Origin: Symbiodinium microadriaticum
Taxonomy: Eukaryota > Sar > Dinophyceae > Suessiales > Symbiodiniaceae
DNA: 64,000 nucleotides
Direction: 5' to 3'
NCBI GenBank assembly: GCA_001939145.1
Contig: LSRX01000053.1
Location: forward strand, 930,468 to 994,467
Below, one piece after another: positions 51,500 to 62,929 of the stretch. The translations under genes and the position numbers were made by a program. Position 1 is the stretch's first letter; every line of letters begins with the position of its first letter. The notes under the pieces are model-generated. The model was not told where the DNA came from and did no database searches. It saw nothing but the letters and a program-made list of their open reading frames with translations.

Positions 51500-52264
51500 A
51501 CCACCCCACGCGGAACCCTTTACCCTCAAACTCGGAACCCCTGGACCAAGCCCCAAACCCTCAAACCCGAAATTCTAAACCCTCAAAACCGGAACCTTAA
51601 ACCCTAAACCCATAATCCTAAACCCTCAAACCGGAAACCCGCAAAGCCTCACCGCTGTGCCAACAAAAACAAAAACATCTCGCCAAAGATCCCATCTTCG
51701 CAAAGCCTCCGGAGAGCGTTGGATTGAGGTTGTAGGGTTTGTTTAGGGGTTTCGGGGTTCAGGGGTTTAGCCGTTAGGGCGTGGGGCTGAGATTGATGGC
51801 TTCGACTTTTGGTAGGTTCGACTCAGCAAGGCTGTGCCGTTTTTAGGAAAATAAAATAGACGAAACTCTTGGAAAGCCTAAACCCCAAATCCTAAACCCT
51901 ACATCCGAAACCCTAAATCCTAAACCCTAAAACCTAAACCCTCAATCCTAAACCTAAATCCTAAACGCTAAATCCTCCACACCCTGAGCCGTAGTTTTGA
52001 ATAGGAATGTCGAAGAGAAGGCCCGAAATCGATCTGTCTATCTTCATGCGGGAACCTCGAAAGAGGACCACCAGGGGGCCAGAATCGGTTTAGGTCTTTG
52101 GGTTAAGGTTTAGGGTGTTTCTGGGTTCTTGCTGAGGATTTTGCTTAAGTTACCGTAATAAAGAAACCATATTATTAACTATAGATCCCCATTATGGTAA
52201 CTTGAATAAAATCCCCAACAAAAACTCAGTTTTGGCTTAGTCTCCGGGTTTCGGGCTGTAGGCA
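51500..52264. repeat. Degenerate C-rich array and non-coding DNA
   Basis: CCCTCAAACC/CCCTAAA variants at 51520-51640 and 'AAATCCTAAACCC' variants at 51885-51990. The foldback 'aagttaccgtaataaag'/'cattatggtaacttgaat' lies at 52146-52210, a possible further MITE family. Confidence 0.6.
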
Positions 52265-52380
52265 TGAACCCAGAGAGCATAGTACCCCCTAATCAAGGAA
52301 TATACCTGAAAATATAGGGGCCTTAATATTATGATTTAAGGCTCTATTCCTCAATTAAGGGATATTGGGCTCTCTGGGTA
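52265..52380. mobile_element. MITE-like foldback, family G (copy 2)
   Basis: 'tgaacccagagagcatagta' and 'gatattgggctctctgggta'. The inner 'ccctaatcaaggaatat' pairs with 'attcctcaattaaggg'. Confidence 0.8.
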
Positions 52381-52740
52381 AGCCCTAAACCCTAAACCCC
52401 TAAACCCTTAAACCTAATACCCTAAACCCTTAAACCCTAAACCCCTAAACCCTCAACCCTGAACCTTCCGTGGCTTTGGTTTCGCTGTCACGGGGGGTTG
52501 AGCGTTAGAGCATTTGGGCTCAGGTTTCCAGCGGTGCGGAAGGCAGCCCAACCTTCCACTTCGACCCATCACCGTTTAGGGCTTAGAGGTTTAGGGTTTA
52601 AATGCTTAGGGTTTAGGGTTTAGGGTTTAACGGTTTAGAGTTTAAAGGTTTAGGGTTTAGGACTTAGAGTTTTAAAGGTTTAGTGTTTAGGGCTTAGGGT
52701 TTATAGGGCTTAGGGTTTTAGGGGGCAGCACTTCAGAAGA
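52381..52740. repeat. Opposed telomere-like arrays
   Basis: C-rich 52381-52470, G-rich 52575-52740, with TTTAAAGG variants. Confidence 0.8.
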
Positions 52741-53378
52741 ATTCGAACCTTAGGCTTCTGGGCTCTGAAATACATTCATATTGTATAAACTACACTATCA
52801 AAACCCCTCAGACGAAGACGCCACAGCCCGCCTCCCTTTCCCTAGACCCTAAACCCCTAGCCCCTCAACCCCAAAAAAACACCAACACCTAAACAAACCC
52901 AAAAAGCGAGACTCCTGCCCTGAAGCCCTGAAGGCAGGTAGGTCTAGGGTTGGGGGATTAGGGGTTCAGGATTCAGGGGTTTAGCGGCTTAGGGGCTCAG
53001 GATTTATTTTATTAGGTTTGGGGCTTACGGTTGGGGGTTTGAGGGACCCTGAATCTGGAAAGTCCGCCTGAAGAGGGTTGGAATCATTGAAGTTCTGCAC
53101 CGCGCCCGACATGATGTTGACGATCATGGGACCTGACGGGGATCGCCCTTCCGCGTCTCAGAGACTTTTGGGTTCAGGGTTTGGGGTGTAGGGATGGAGG
53201 TGAGGTGTCCCTAGACCCTAAACCCTAAACCGAGGGTTTAGAGCTTAGACCCTTAAGTAGTGGGTTTCGGGAACGACTCGAGCTCCTGTTCTCGCGTTCA
53301 GAAGAATGCTAGAAGAGCTTAAAGGGGGCTTCAAAAACTTGGTTTACGTCAGGGTCGAAAACTTTTAGGAACATAGAC

Positions 53379-53603
53379 ACCCTCAAGGTCCAAGTACCCA
53401 AAAATGATATACTCCCCCCAAATAGACACCTACATAACTACTCTCCGAAGACTAAGTACCTAATCATGGATTCCTTTGGACCCATATTGGGACAAGGCCC
53501 CCAGACCCGAGATTCGGGTCCAGAGTCCAATATACTATGCTTATACCAAGGAACCCCCCCCAAAAAAAAATAGTATAGTACTTATTCAAGCCCCTAGAGT
53601 ATG
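53379..53603. mobile_element. Adjacent MITE-like elements, families E and F
   Basis: Family E at 53379-53494 ('ccctcaaggtccaagtaccc' to 'ttcctttggaccc'). Family F at 53518-53603 ('tccaatatactatgcttata', C-run, 'tagtacttattcaagcccct'). Confidence 0.55.
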
Positions 53604-55614
53604 CTTGTCACCTCCCAAACCCTAAACCCTAAACCCTAAAGCTATTCAGCCCATTTAGAGGAGATCAGGCCCGGCGCACGTCGGAAAGGAAGAGATGAAA
53701 CCGAGGCAAAAAAGCTCTCGGCACCGTTTAGGGTTTAGGGATTAGAATTTAGGAATATTTCTTAGGACTCAACCCAACAAAAGCGCGTAACCCCGCACCG
53801 GTAGAGCCCTAAACTCTGAACCCTAATCCCGTATAGATCCCTGAAAGGAGCCCTTAAAGGAACCCTTGAGTAACCCGAAAATATCTAGACCCTGAACCTT
53901 AAAGCTTTAAAGCCTAAACCTAAACCCTCAAACCTAAACCCTCAAACCCTAAAAACCCAAACAGCGAAAACCTAAACCCAAAAACTGAATCCAGCCTTTT
54001 TCATCGGTCAGGTCGACTTCGATACCCAACTGCCGAGTCCTCCACACCGCATTTAAAAAAAAACTTAGGGCATTTAGGGTTTAAGACTGGTTTGATTTTT
54101 AGGGTTCGAGATTTGGGACCTCTTAGGGCTCAGCGTTGAGGGCTTTCGGGCTCTTCGGGCCGGCTTAGGGGTGAGGTTTAGGGCTAGATTTAGGTGCCGC
54201 TTCACGGCTGCATATCCAGGGTCCCTGATCAGGGTCTAATTACAGCAGACTTGACGTATGGATCTACGGTAAGGTTTAAGTATTCTTGGTTCAGCATTGA
54301 GCTGACCTAAAGACCCTAAACCCACCAAGCCCTAGCCGCGTCGGTCTTGAGCTGACTCAGCGCCAGCGTAACAGCCTGGGCTCAGGGCGCAGTGTGTTAC
54401 CACAGAGGCCTTAATCATTAGAACAGCTTTTGTTTGGAAGGGTTTAGGGTTTAGGGCTTAGGGTTTAACGTTTAGGGTTTATGGTTATATTGTAGTAGAA
54501 TTAATAATAAGGAAGCCAGGAAGCCCAAAAAAGAATCGTGTTACTCATAACTATGAACAGCCGTGAATTGCACAAGAACGACACCGGCACTCCGTTCTTC
54601 CCAGCCACGAAGTCGCCGACATCCGGCGCTCGAGGCATTTGTGCCGGCGACTCTGACGCCGGTGCCTCGTGGCTTGTGTTGGTTTAGGTTTAGGGTTTAG
54701 GTACTTCAACTTTCTACGGGGCAGATGAAGCACCTCTGTGGAAAGAGCTGTTGCGAAGGGTGCATGGCTGATGATCAAAGTGATGATCACAACGTGGCCA
54801 TTTGCACTTGCACAAATGCCGTATACATAATCCGGAATCGCGGCAAAAACGGAAGGGTCACAAAAAACTTCGCAATGGCATCAGCTTTATGCCACTCCAA
54901 ATCAGTAGAAGGCTCACCTCTGGGAATACCTGTGAATTGTAAGGAAATTGCAACCTAACGACGTACGCGCAGCCAAGGCAGAATGACAGGTAACAGTAGG
55001 AGTCACAGCACAGCAGCACCGCCGGTGGACAAATCTCAACTCCCCTCGCCCCCTCAACCCTACCAACCCTAAACCCTGCACCTGCCTCCTTCATCTTTGA
55101 TGCCGATGTGCCTTCATCGATGACCTGGCATCGGGCTCAGCGCCCTTCGATTTGCAGCAAAGAGCTCAGGTTTACCAGCCTTATACTTCCCAAACCTAAC
55201 CCCCAAAAGGTCCCCTACTTTTCAAAACGTCAAAACTTCAAGGCCCTAAACCAAAACCGCAAGGCCCGGAAAATCGAAGCCCTCGCCAAGGCACGCTGGC
55301 AAGGGGAATCTCGGCGACCGTTTCGGGCTCCTCGCCGAGGTGTCTGGGGCTCAGGGTTTCGGATTCGGGTCTAGGGTTTAAGGCTTGAGAATTAGAGTGT
55401 AGGGCTTGGGGAATTTTCTTGATTTTAAGAGAAAGGGAGTTTAGAGTTTAGGGTTTAAGGGGATTTCCTTTACTACTGTCTTCAAATTAGGGGCAGGTGC
55501 CTTAATCGGGCGGGGCTGCTACTTGGGAAGGCCTTTGGCGACAGATTGAGCACAAGGCCGCGTTCCCGGACACACCCGCCCAGTTCGATAGCCATGTTCA
55601 TCGGGCCGTCTTTA
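53604..55614. other. Non-coding tract
   Basis: A few CCCTAAA units (53617-53640, 53930-53950) and G-rich units (54440-54480). Frames at 54551-54790 (minus), 54725-54958 (plus) and 55108-55374 (plus) have no motif, and I do not support them. Confidence 0.5.
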
Positions 55615-55740
55615 CCCTAAACCCCTAAACCCTAAACCCTAACCCCCAACTCCTAAACCCTAAACCCCAACTCCTAAACCCTAAACCCTAAACCCCAACT
55701 CCTAAAACCCAAAACCAAAAACCCCCAATCCTAAACCCGA
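55615..55740. repeat. C-rich telomere-like array with 'CCCCAACTCCTAAA' unit
   Basis: The phrase 'ccccaactcctaaacccta' (14-21 bp period) occurs three times, intercalated with CCCTAAA. Confidence 0.8.
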
Positions 55741-56199
55741 GTGTAGGGCTTCGAGGTTGCGAGGGCCGTTGGTTTTAGGGGTTGGCGAGTTTGGACCTGA
55801 CATCAAAACTGGTTCCTTGTTGGGGATATATCAAAAATGTTCACTCTTAATCCCTGAAAGGTTCTACTAGAACAAAAATGTAAAATTGTATCCAACAAGG
55901 ACCCAGAAAACCACAATGTAGAGCGCAGCCATATAAAATCACACCCTCCCCTGCCCAATGCCCAAAACCCACCAAAAACCACACAAACCCTAGAAGACGC
56001 TTCTAAAAACTCGGCTTTTTTTACAGAACCCCTGAAGAAACTGAAGAAAAAGCTCAAAAAGAAGCTTAATCCCCGGGGGTCCTCTGCAGCGCAGCAGCAG
56101 AACATGACGGCAGGGGCTCGGCACAAAAGGGGCTTCCGTATCTCAGGCTCGAGCCCCCGTCAGCAGCCGAGGAAGTCTTCATAAGGGCTTTAGGCCCAA

Positions 56200-56640
56200 G
56201 GTCGAAGGATTTAGGGCTTAAGGGTCTAGCGTTAAGGGTTGAAGGGTTTAGGATTTAAGGGTTTAAGGGTTTTGGGATTTTGGGTTTAAGGGCTTAGGAT
56301 TTAAGGCTTTAAGCGCTTCGGGTTTAAGGGTCTAGGGTTTAGGGCTTTTGGGTTTTGGGGTTTTGGGGTTTTGGGTTTAAGGGTCTAGGGTTTAGGGTTC
56401 AAGTTCCAGGGTTTAGGACTCTAGACTTTAGGGTCCAAGGGTTCAGGGCCCCAAGGGTTAGAGTCAAAGGAGCCCTTAAAGGAGCCCTTCTCCCAAAATC
56501 CTGCTGTTGGTCATCTTGCTTTTAGGGCTTAGGGCTTTAGGGTTTTCAGGGCTTCAGACTTTAGGGCTGTAGGGTTTAGGGCTTTAGGGTTTAAGTTTTA
56601 TAATTTAGGGTTTAGGGTGTACAATTAGTAGTAGCTAGGT
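56200..56640. repeat. G-rich degenerate array
   Basis: TTTAGGG, TTTAAGGG and TTTTGGGG variants, densest at 56200-56460 and 56520-56620. The minus-strand frame at 55803-56126 just upstream is low-complexity (Phe/Leu) and unsupported. Confidence 0.75.
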
Positions 56641-58082
56641 TGGCCCTGTAACCCAATAAGGGAGAACACGGAGATGTCCCAAAGGTCTAACTAGGTAGTT
56701 ATATACTGAGTGTTTATAGTAGCACGAGTGCTTCTGAACATTATCTCTACTCAGCTTTCTCTCCGTGGCCTCTAGGGGGGTTCAAGGTTTCCGTCTTCCC
56801 GGTCTTGTTATGAGACTTCTCCCTTAGATCAGCTTTTTCCCCGCTGAAGGCCCCAGAACCCTGAACCTACTGTGGCCGGCTCTTAGCCTGCAAAGCCTAA
56901 CCCTCAACTCTAAAACGCTGAGCCCGAAACCTCAACGGCCCCACCACTGTGAGTCAAAGTTCTGGGCGAGTCCGAATCGACAGCGTGAGAATTTCTGCGG
57001 TTCCCAAACAAGAGGCCGTGTAGTAGCCCTATATGAAACAATTTTGTAACCTTTACAATAATAGCCTTTGACCCTAAAAACCCTAAACCCTGTTACCGGC
57101 GATCATCCCAAGCTTTGGGCAGCTACTGAACACCAGAGCAGCAGACTTCAAGGCAAAAAACATACAGACCTGAACCCCCTTTAGATGCCCTGCATGCGAG
57201 GCAGAATTTCAAACTCCACAGTTTCTGCCCGACCCTCTTCACGTTGTAAAATCGTGAAGAAAATGGGGGAGGGATTCAGGGAGTCAGCCTCTTCCTGGCG
57301 AGGTATCTCATACTCCGGCTGCTGCCTTTGAGGGTTTAGGATTTAGGGTTCAGGGTTCAGGGCTTAAGCTTTTTATTCACCCAATAATGTCGCCAAGCTC
57401 AAGGGAAATCCGGGCCTTCGACATGCGGGAGGTGGTGATCTTCGCCCGCCAACTTGAAAACCGCCCTCGATGCGGGCTGTTGGCTTCAGCTGACGGTTCT
57501 TGGGATTTGTCCCTAAACGCTAAACACTGTCACTAAAGCCTAAGCCCATAATTAAATATTCATCCATCATCTTCTGGGATTTCAGAACAAGGGCTCTTAA
57601 ATGCAACCACCTATAAAGCCCGGACCTAGGTTCAAGAGTCGGCGGTTGCATGATCGCGGGCTTCATGATGCTGCATAGTTTCAGCATATTGTGCCAATAG
57701 GAACCCACCGCACCACAGACACCAAACAACTAACCTCCCATTATCCGTGCTACTGGAACACCTTGGACATCGCCCCCCCGACAAAACCCCGCAAACTTTA
57801 AACCCTGAGCCCTGAACCCTGTAAATGTTGAGGGCTTCGCCCGTGTGCGCCAGCGCATTTTTGGTTATAGCTTCCGAAGCAACGACTTCCAATCCCTCCG
57901 CGGCAGTTCGCGATAATACACTTGAAACGTTTTGAGCCGGTTGCAAGTCGTCTAAAGCTCCCCCGGACTCTTGCATCCGATTTATTCAACCGTTTTCGCG
58001 GACTCTTGTCTTCAACTTACTCAAATGTACTCGTGGGATTTCTGTTTTGAGCATGTTCACCGTTCATAACGCCCTGTACCCT
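56641..58082. other. Non-coding tract with few repeats
   Basis: No convincing gene. Minus-strand frames at 57520-57989 overlap one another in different phases without motifs. Short CCCTAAA pieces at 57075 and 57500. Confidence 0.45.
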
Positions 58083-58172
58083 AAGGTCCCTGTCTAGGTC
58101 CCCAAACTAGTACGGCACCCTTATAAAAAGGACCCGAAAAGGGACCCTTCTTCAGAGAACTAAGCATATATC
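58083..58172. mobile_element. MITE-like element, family C (copy 5)
   Basis: 'ggtccctgtctaggtcccca', 'ctagtacggcacccttataa' and 'ttcagagaactaagcatat' match the 50048 copy in order. The outer left arm is degraded. Confidence 0.6.
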
Positions 58173-58329
58173 CCCTAAATCCCAAACTCGAGGCGCTGCA
58201 TCAAAATTGCCAACCCCTCAACCCTAAACCCTAAACCCTAAACCACCCCCTCCTTGTCCGAAGGAGTTCCCGAGGCCTCGCGCGGAAATCCTCCCAGGCT
58301 CGGCACGCTTCACACTCCTCACAGTCCGA

Positions 58330-58390
58330 AAGAAAGGGCTCAGGGGTTTAGGGTTTAGGGTTTGGGGTTTGGGTTTGGGGTTTAGGACAT
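58330..58390. repeat. G-rich telomere-like array
   Basis: TTTAGGG/TTTGGGG units. Confidence 0.8.
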
Positions 58391-58713
58391 TAGCTTTGGT
58401 GTTAGAGGGAAATTCGATAAAGTGGCCTTCTGCGAAGCTCTGTAAGGGTCTTTATCAGGTCGCACGGTTTTTTTAAGGCATTGTGGACTCCCCCTGGTCT
58501 AAAGAGAGGGTATTTTACCATAGGGGTGCATAGGGATTGCAGGGGTTTAAAGGCTTGTTCAACTCGATCATGGATTTGCGGGTCTACAGAAAACGTGCCT
58601 ATATAGGAGAGTATCGGGCTTCGTTGTGTTTACGTAAGGTCTCACTTTTTTGCATAGTCTTGGTTCGGCTGAAAGAGTCTTTAAGAGCCAGACGTTCGAG
58701 CCCCTTAATAAGG

Positions 58714-58789
58714 TGCTCTCTCTCTCTCTCTCTCTGTCTCTATATCTATATATATATATATACAGATAGATAGATAGACAGATAGATAA

Positions 58790-58821
<32 letters not shown>

Positions 58822-58822
58822 G
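58714..58822. repeat. Compound CT / TA / GATA / GA microsatellite
   Basis: (CT)n, then (TATA)n, then (GATA)n with 'cagatagataa', then (GA)n. The two ends (CT and GA) are complementary, so the tract can fold back on itself. Confidence 0.9.
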
Positions 58823-58958
58823 GTTTTGTAGGGTTCTAAATGTTGGGCCTTCAGCCGCTTGGACTTTGCGACTTGGGGCGGGGGCCTTGTCAAAGTACAT
58901 CAGCCAAGGCTTCTGCTGCGGGGCCAGGGTACCCCAGCCGACAAAGCTTAGCCTTTAT

Positions 58959-59112
58959 CCCTTAGGGTCCAAAGGACCTAAGAATCATGTACTTGGGTTT
59001 AGGGTTTAGGGTTTAAGGGTGTAGGGTTTGGGGTGTAGGATTTTAGGGATAGTAGTTTTGTAGGTTAGTATTCAGGAGAGTATATGATTATTATGTACTT
59101 GGACCCGTAGGG
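58959..59112. mobile_element. MITE-like foldback, family E, with internal TTTAGGG array
   Basis: 'cccttagggtccaaaggacc' and 'gtacttggacccgtaggg' form the ends; 'gatagtagttttgtaggtta' the inner right arm. Between the arms lies 'gggtttagggtttagggtt', i.e. telomere-like units inside the element. Confidence 0.7.
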
Positions 59113-59791
59113 TTTCGATTGTGGGAGGATTATTTAAAGACCCACAAAGGCTCAAATGTACCTGCTCAGCTACCGGAGTTGGGTGTGACTGGTGCTCGAA
59201 CCTGTACGGATTTGGAGTTTACGGCTTTCGGGCTTCGGCTTGTTGAGGGTTTGGGCGGATTGGGTTTGCTCTGATATCAATTTCCGGGGTTTGAGATCTT
59301 TCCTGACTTCAATCCTAAATCCTCCTGTGGGCAGGGTCTTGGAATCATAGAGTGTGGTAATCAACGTCGCGACGAAGCTTTTGCAATGCTCACCGAGCAA
59401 GACGATCAAGTCCGGTTGCTGCCCAGCCGGGCATCGATCGCTTTCGAGTTGCATGGCTTATAGGGTGTAGGGTTCGTTGGGTTTAGGGTTTAGGGAGGGG
59501 CTTGGGTAGCTTGAGTTGGGTAATTAGCCAGTCGAACTAGCTGCATAGTCCGAATCCGCTCTTTGCTGCTGCTTGGTTGGCGAGCTGGCTCTTCCCCCAC
59601 AGCCCTAAACACGCAGCCTAAACCGAGAACCGTCCACCCAACCTTTTGGGTTTCTCGGGTTTGGGGCGTTGTCGAGTGTCCTCCGGAAATCCGTGCAACC
59701 GACGCACTGGCAATGTTCCAGCGCGTTGCCGCACCTTAGCCGCTGGGCCAAAAAGCCTCGATCTGAAAACAAACCCTAGGAGTCCAAGCAG
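59113..59791. other. Non-coding tract
   Basis: No motif-bearing frame. The 94-codon minus frame at 59170-59454 is unsupported. Confidence 0.45.
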
Positions 59792-59912
59792 GTACTGTAC
59801 GGGCCTTAATAATTAGAATAGGGTTTTGGGGTTTCCTTATTATTATTATATATATATATAGTATCATATACCCCCCAAACCTATTCTAATTGTTAAGGCA
59901 CCTATAGTACAC
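59792..59912. mobile_element. MITE-like foldback, family F (best copy)
   Basis: 'gtactgtacgggccttaata' and 'ttgttaaggcacctatagtac' (last 20 considered) form the ends; inner 'attagaatagggttttgggg' pairs with 'ccccccaaacctattctaat'; centre (TA)n. This copy shows the family structure most clearly. Confidence 0.85.
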
Positions 59913-60339
59913 AATTTCTTGGGCTTTCCTTGCATCACTAGTGGGTCGATGTGAAGGCTACGTATCTGGGTTTAGGGTGAAGCTGCAGGTAGTTCGGGAA
60001 AGGTGGATACATGTGAATACTTTTGAGGTATAGTGTGGGGGCCTCGACAATTACAATAGGGTTTTCGGGTGCTTTGTTTTATTACTGAGCTGTACTCAGC
60101 ATGAGGAACCCCACACAATGGTGTGACGAATTGTTCAGGCTTCTATATGTTTCTGACCCCGGAGGAACCTAAGAGGCCTAGGGTCGTCAGGCGGATTTTG
60201 ATGTAAGGTTTTCAGGGTTGAAATTTAACATAGGGGAGTTGATAACAGAACACGGTTTGGGCAACATTCTACTCTGGTGTTGCTACAAAGACCTCAAACT
60301 ATCCCAACCCTGGTCTCATTTGTAGGGTTTAGGGCTTTG

Positions 60340-60510
60340 CAGTTCTGGGGTTGAAAATGGTTAGGGTTTGGGGTTTAGGGGTTTAGTGGTTCCGGATGTA
60401 AGGTGTTTTAGGGGTTTAGGAAGTTTAGGGTTTAGGGGTTTAAAGGTTTAGGCTTAGGGGTCTAGGGTTTAGGGCTTTAGGTTTTAGGGTTTAGGGTCAA
60501 GCTTGTGCAT
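60340..60510. repeat. G-rich telomere-like array
   Basis: TTTAGGG and TTTAGGGG with spacers. Confidence 0.8.
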
Positions 60511-60717
60511 GAGGAGTCAAGTGGCTGGCTTTTCTTGGAAAAGATCAGATGCTATTCCAGATAGACTATAAACGAAACTAAAACCCCCAGAGGCTCGCTC
60601 GGTAGAACGAAAGCCTTACAAGTGCTATTCAATACCCTCTGATCATGCAAGTGCCCCACAAACCCCCAAGACACCCAAACCAAAAGCCCTCGGATCAAGT
60701 GTTAGGTTCAGGGTTAA

Positions 60718-60748
60718 AGTTTTTTTTTTTTTTTGGGGGGGGGGGGGT
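60718..60748. repeat. T-run followed by G-run
   Basis: About 15 T then about 14 G. A homopolymer junction, possible sequencing trouble spot. Confidence 0.9.
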
Positions 60749-61194
60749 ATTGAGTCCCTAAGCCGTCCTAAACCCTAAACCCTGAAACCAAAATCGGGGT
60801 TACAGTCTTCTGTTTCGAGAGAACCCCTTGCAAGAGGTGCTGCAGGCAAGGCGCCAACCAGTGGAGCTGCAACAGGGTGCATTGTTCAGGAAGGACCTTA
60901 GCTGCTTTCCTCGTTGAGTTTTAAGGGTGTGGGGCTTTAGTTCGGAGTTTAGAGCAAGCGTGTTGTGGCTTTGAGTTGAGTATATCGAAGTACAAATCAC
61001 TTTCAGGAATTAGTATTACTCATTCCACAGGCTTCCGCACCAATAAAGAACCCGTCTAGAACCTTGACAAATACGCTATAAAACCGTAATAAGAACCCGA
61101 TAAGACCTGCCTATATTGGGAGATTTCGGGCTTATGAGCGCATTCGAAGAAGGAACATTGGAGAAGGCTGGGTGCACCTTTTTCGTTGTCTTAA

Positions 61195-61470
61195 AATCTA
61201 GGGTTTAAGGTTTACCGGGTTTAGGGCCTAGGGTTTATGGTTTAAGGGTTAAAGTTTACCTAGACCCTGAAATGTAGTACCCTTGTTTGGATGACCTATT
61301 TTAGGGTTAGGGTTCTATAGTAAACCCGAAAAAGGTACTACATCTAAGGGTCTATGTAGGGCTTAGGGTTTAAGGTGTAGGGTTTAGGGTTTGGGCTTTC
61401 CGATTCTAGGGCTTTGATTTTAACTTGGGGTGTGGGAGTTTCGGGTTTGAAAGTTGGGTTAGGGGTTTAG
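61195..61470. mobile_element. Family I MITE embedded in G-rich telomere-like units
   Basis: 61258-61360 carries 'cctagaccctgaaatgtagt' and 'ggtactacatctaagggtct', flanked by TTTAGGG units on both sides (61200-61250, 61361-61400, 61455-61475). Confidence 0.65.
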
Positions 61471-61799
61471 GGTTTAGGAAGGCATGAGGGATACATAATC
61501 GATTTTTGAGGCCTTGCTCACATGAGTAATTCTACTATATTAAATAATAAATTGTACCCCAGCAATCTCGTCGAACTAGTAATTCAGCCTCTCGCGCTCC
61601 TGTGCAGCAATGGAGCAGTTCCAGCGGCTTCGAAATGCTAAACCCCAATCCCTGAACGGTAAACCCGAAACCTACATGATCAATTCCACTCCGACTGAAA
61701 CTGCCGAGTTGTTTAGCGCAAGCAGTATAGGCACGAGCCGCTCCACAAAATTCATTACCATGAAGCAACGAAACCCTAAACCCTAAGCCCCACCTAAAC

Positions 61800-61905
61800 C
61801 CTAGATGATAGAAATCCTTAGATTTACTTTAAGGACCCTAAATTATGGGAATTTTGGTATACCCCTCCTTATGGGTAATGCAGGATGTATATCATCAACC
61901 GTAAG
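61800..61905. mobile_element. MITE-like foldback, family A (copy 15)
   Basis: 'gatgatagaaatccttagat' and 'gatgtatatcatcaaccgta', flanked on the left by CCCTAAA units. Confidence 0.75.
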
Positions 61906-62019
61906 ACCCTACAAGTTCATTAACAACACTAAAGATGCAGAAAAAGCAAGACTCTGCAACACCCTACCAACCCTTATGCTCATTTGTAAGGCCCGCCCAT
62001 ATGTCCTCAAGCCTCTAAA

Positions 62020-62250
62020 CCCTACACCCTGAACCCTAAACCCTACATCCTCAGCCCTAAACCAGACACCCTCAACCCTAAACCCCAAACCCTACTATAC
62101 ACTGAACCCTAAACCCTAAACCCTACACCCTCAACCCTAAACAGTAGTACACCTGCAACCCTAAACCCTACACCCTGAACCCTGAACCCGAAACACTGTA
62201 CCCTCAACCCAAAAACCCCAAAACCCTAAAACCCCAAAGGACTCCAAGCC
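62020..62250. repeat. C-rich telomere-like array with CCCTACA/CCCTCAA variants
   Basis: Units alternate CCCTAAA, CCCTACA and CCCTCAA, giving phrases such as 'ccctacaccctcaacccta' repeated several times. Confidence 0.8.
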
Positions 62251-62252
62251 TC

Positions 62253-62409
62253 CCCCTAAGGGTCCAAGTACTTAAATAATCATATACTCTTCTGAATACA
62301 AACCTACAGAACGACTATCCCTAGAACCCTAAACCCTACACCCTAAACCCTACCTAAACCCTAAAGCCTAAACCCAAGTACATGATTGTTTCGTCCTTTG
62401 GACCCTTAG
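62253..62409. mobile_element. MITE-like foldback, family E, with internal CCCTAAA array
   Basis: 'ccctaagggtccaagtactt' and 'aagtacatgattgtttcgtc' plus 'ctttggacccttag' form the ends. The middle carries about six CCCTAAA/CCCTACA units. It mirrors the copy at 58959, which has the G-rich strand inside. Confidence 0.7.
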
Positions 62410-62499
62410 TGTCCGGGCTCCACTTCAGCGCGTTCGTCGCTTCCGACCTCGCTGGCGAACTCCGCCGGGGTGGGACAACGGCCAGGCCTAGGACCGACG

Positions 62500-62796
62500 A
62501 CGGCTTTAGGGTTTAGGGCTTTAGGGTTTAGGGGTTTAGGGTTTAGGGGTTTGGGGTTTAGGGCTAAGGGCTTAGGGCTTAGGGCTTTAGGGTTAAGGAT
62601 TTAGGGTTTAGGGTTTAGGGTTTAGGGTTTAGGTTTTAGGGTTAAGGGTTAGGGCTTAGGGTTGAGGGTTTAGGGTTTTAGGGTTTAGGGTTTGGGGTTT
62701 GGGGTTTAGGGTTTCGGGTTTAAGGTTTAAGTTTGAGGGTTCAGGGCTTAAGTTTCAGGGTTTAGGTTTAGGGTTTAGGGATGAGGGCTACTTGGA
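62500..62796. repeat. Long G-rich telomere-like array
   Basis: Nearly 300 bp of TTTAGGG/GTTTAGGG/CTTAGGG units, the longest G-rich stretch in the window. Confidence 0.85.
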
Positions 62797-62904
62797 GGAT
62801 CATGGGACTTTGTAAGTAAGGTTCTATGTACCTTAATTGGAGTTATGACTAAGTATAACTATAGTTACCTTACTTGTAACCCTAACTACTAAGTCCCTTG
62901 ATCT
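62797..62904. mobile_element. MITE-like foldback, family H (copy 2)
   Basis: 'ggatcatgggactttgtaag' and 'ctactaagtcccttgatct'; inner 'gttctatgtaccttaattgg' and 'aactatagttaccttactt'. Confidence 0.8.
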
Positions 62905-62929
62905 TCTATGTAGGGTTGAGGGTTGACAG

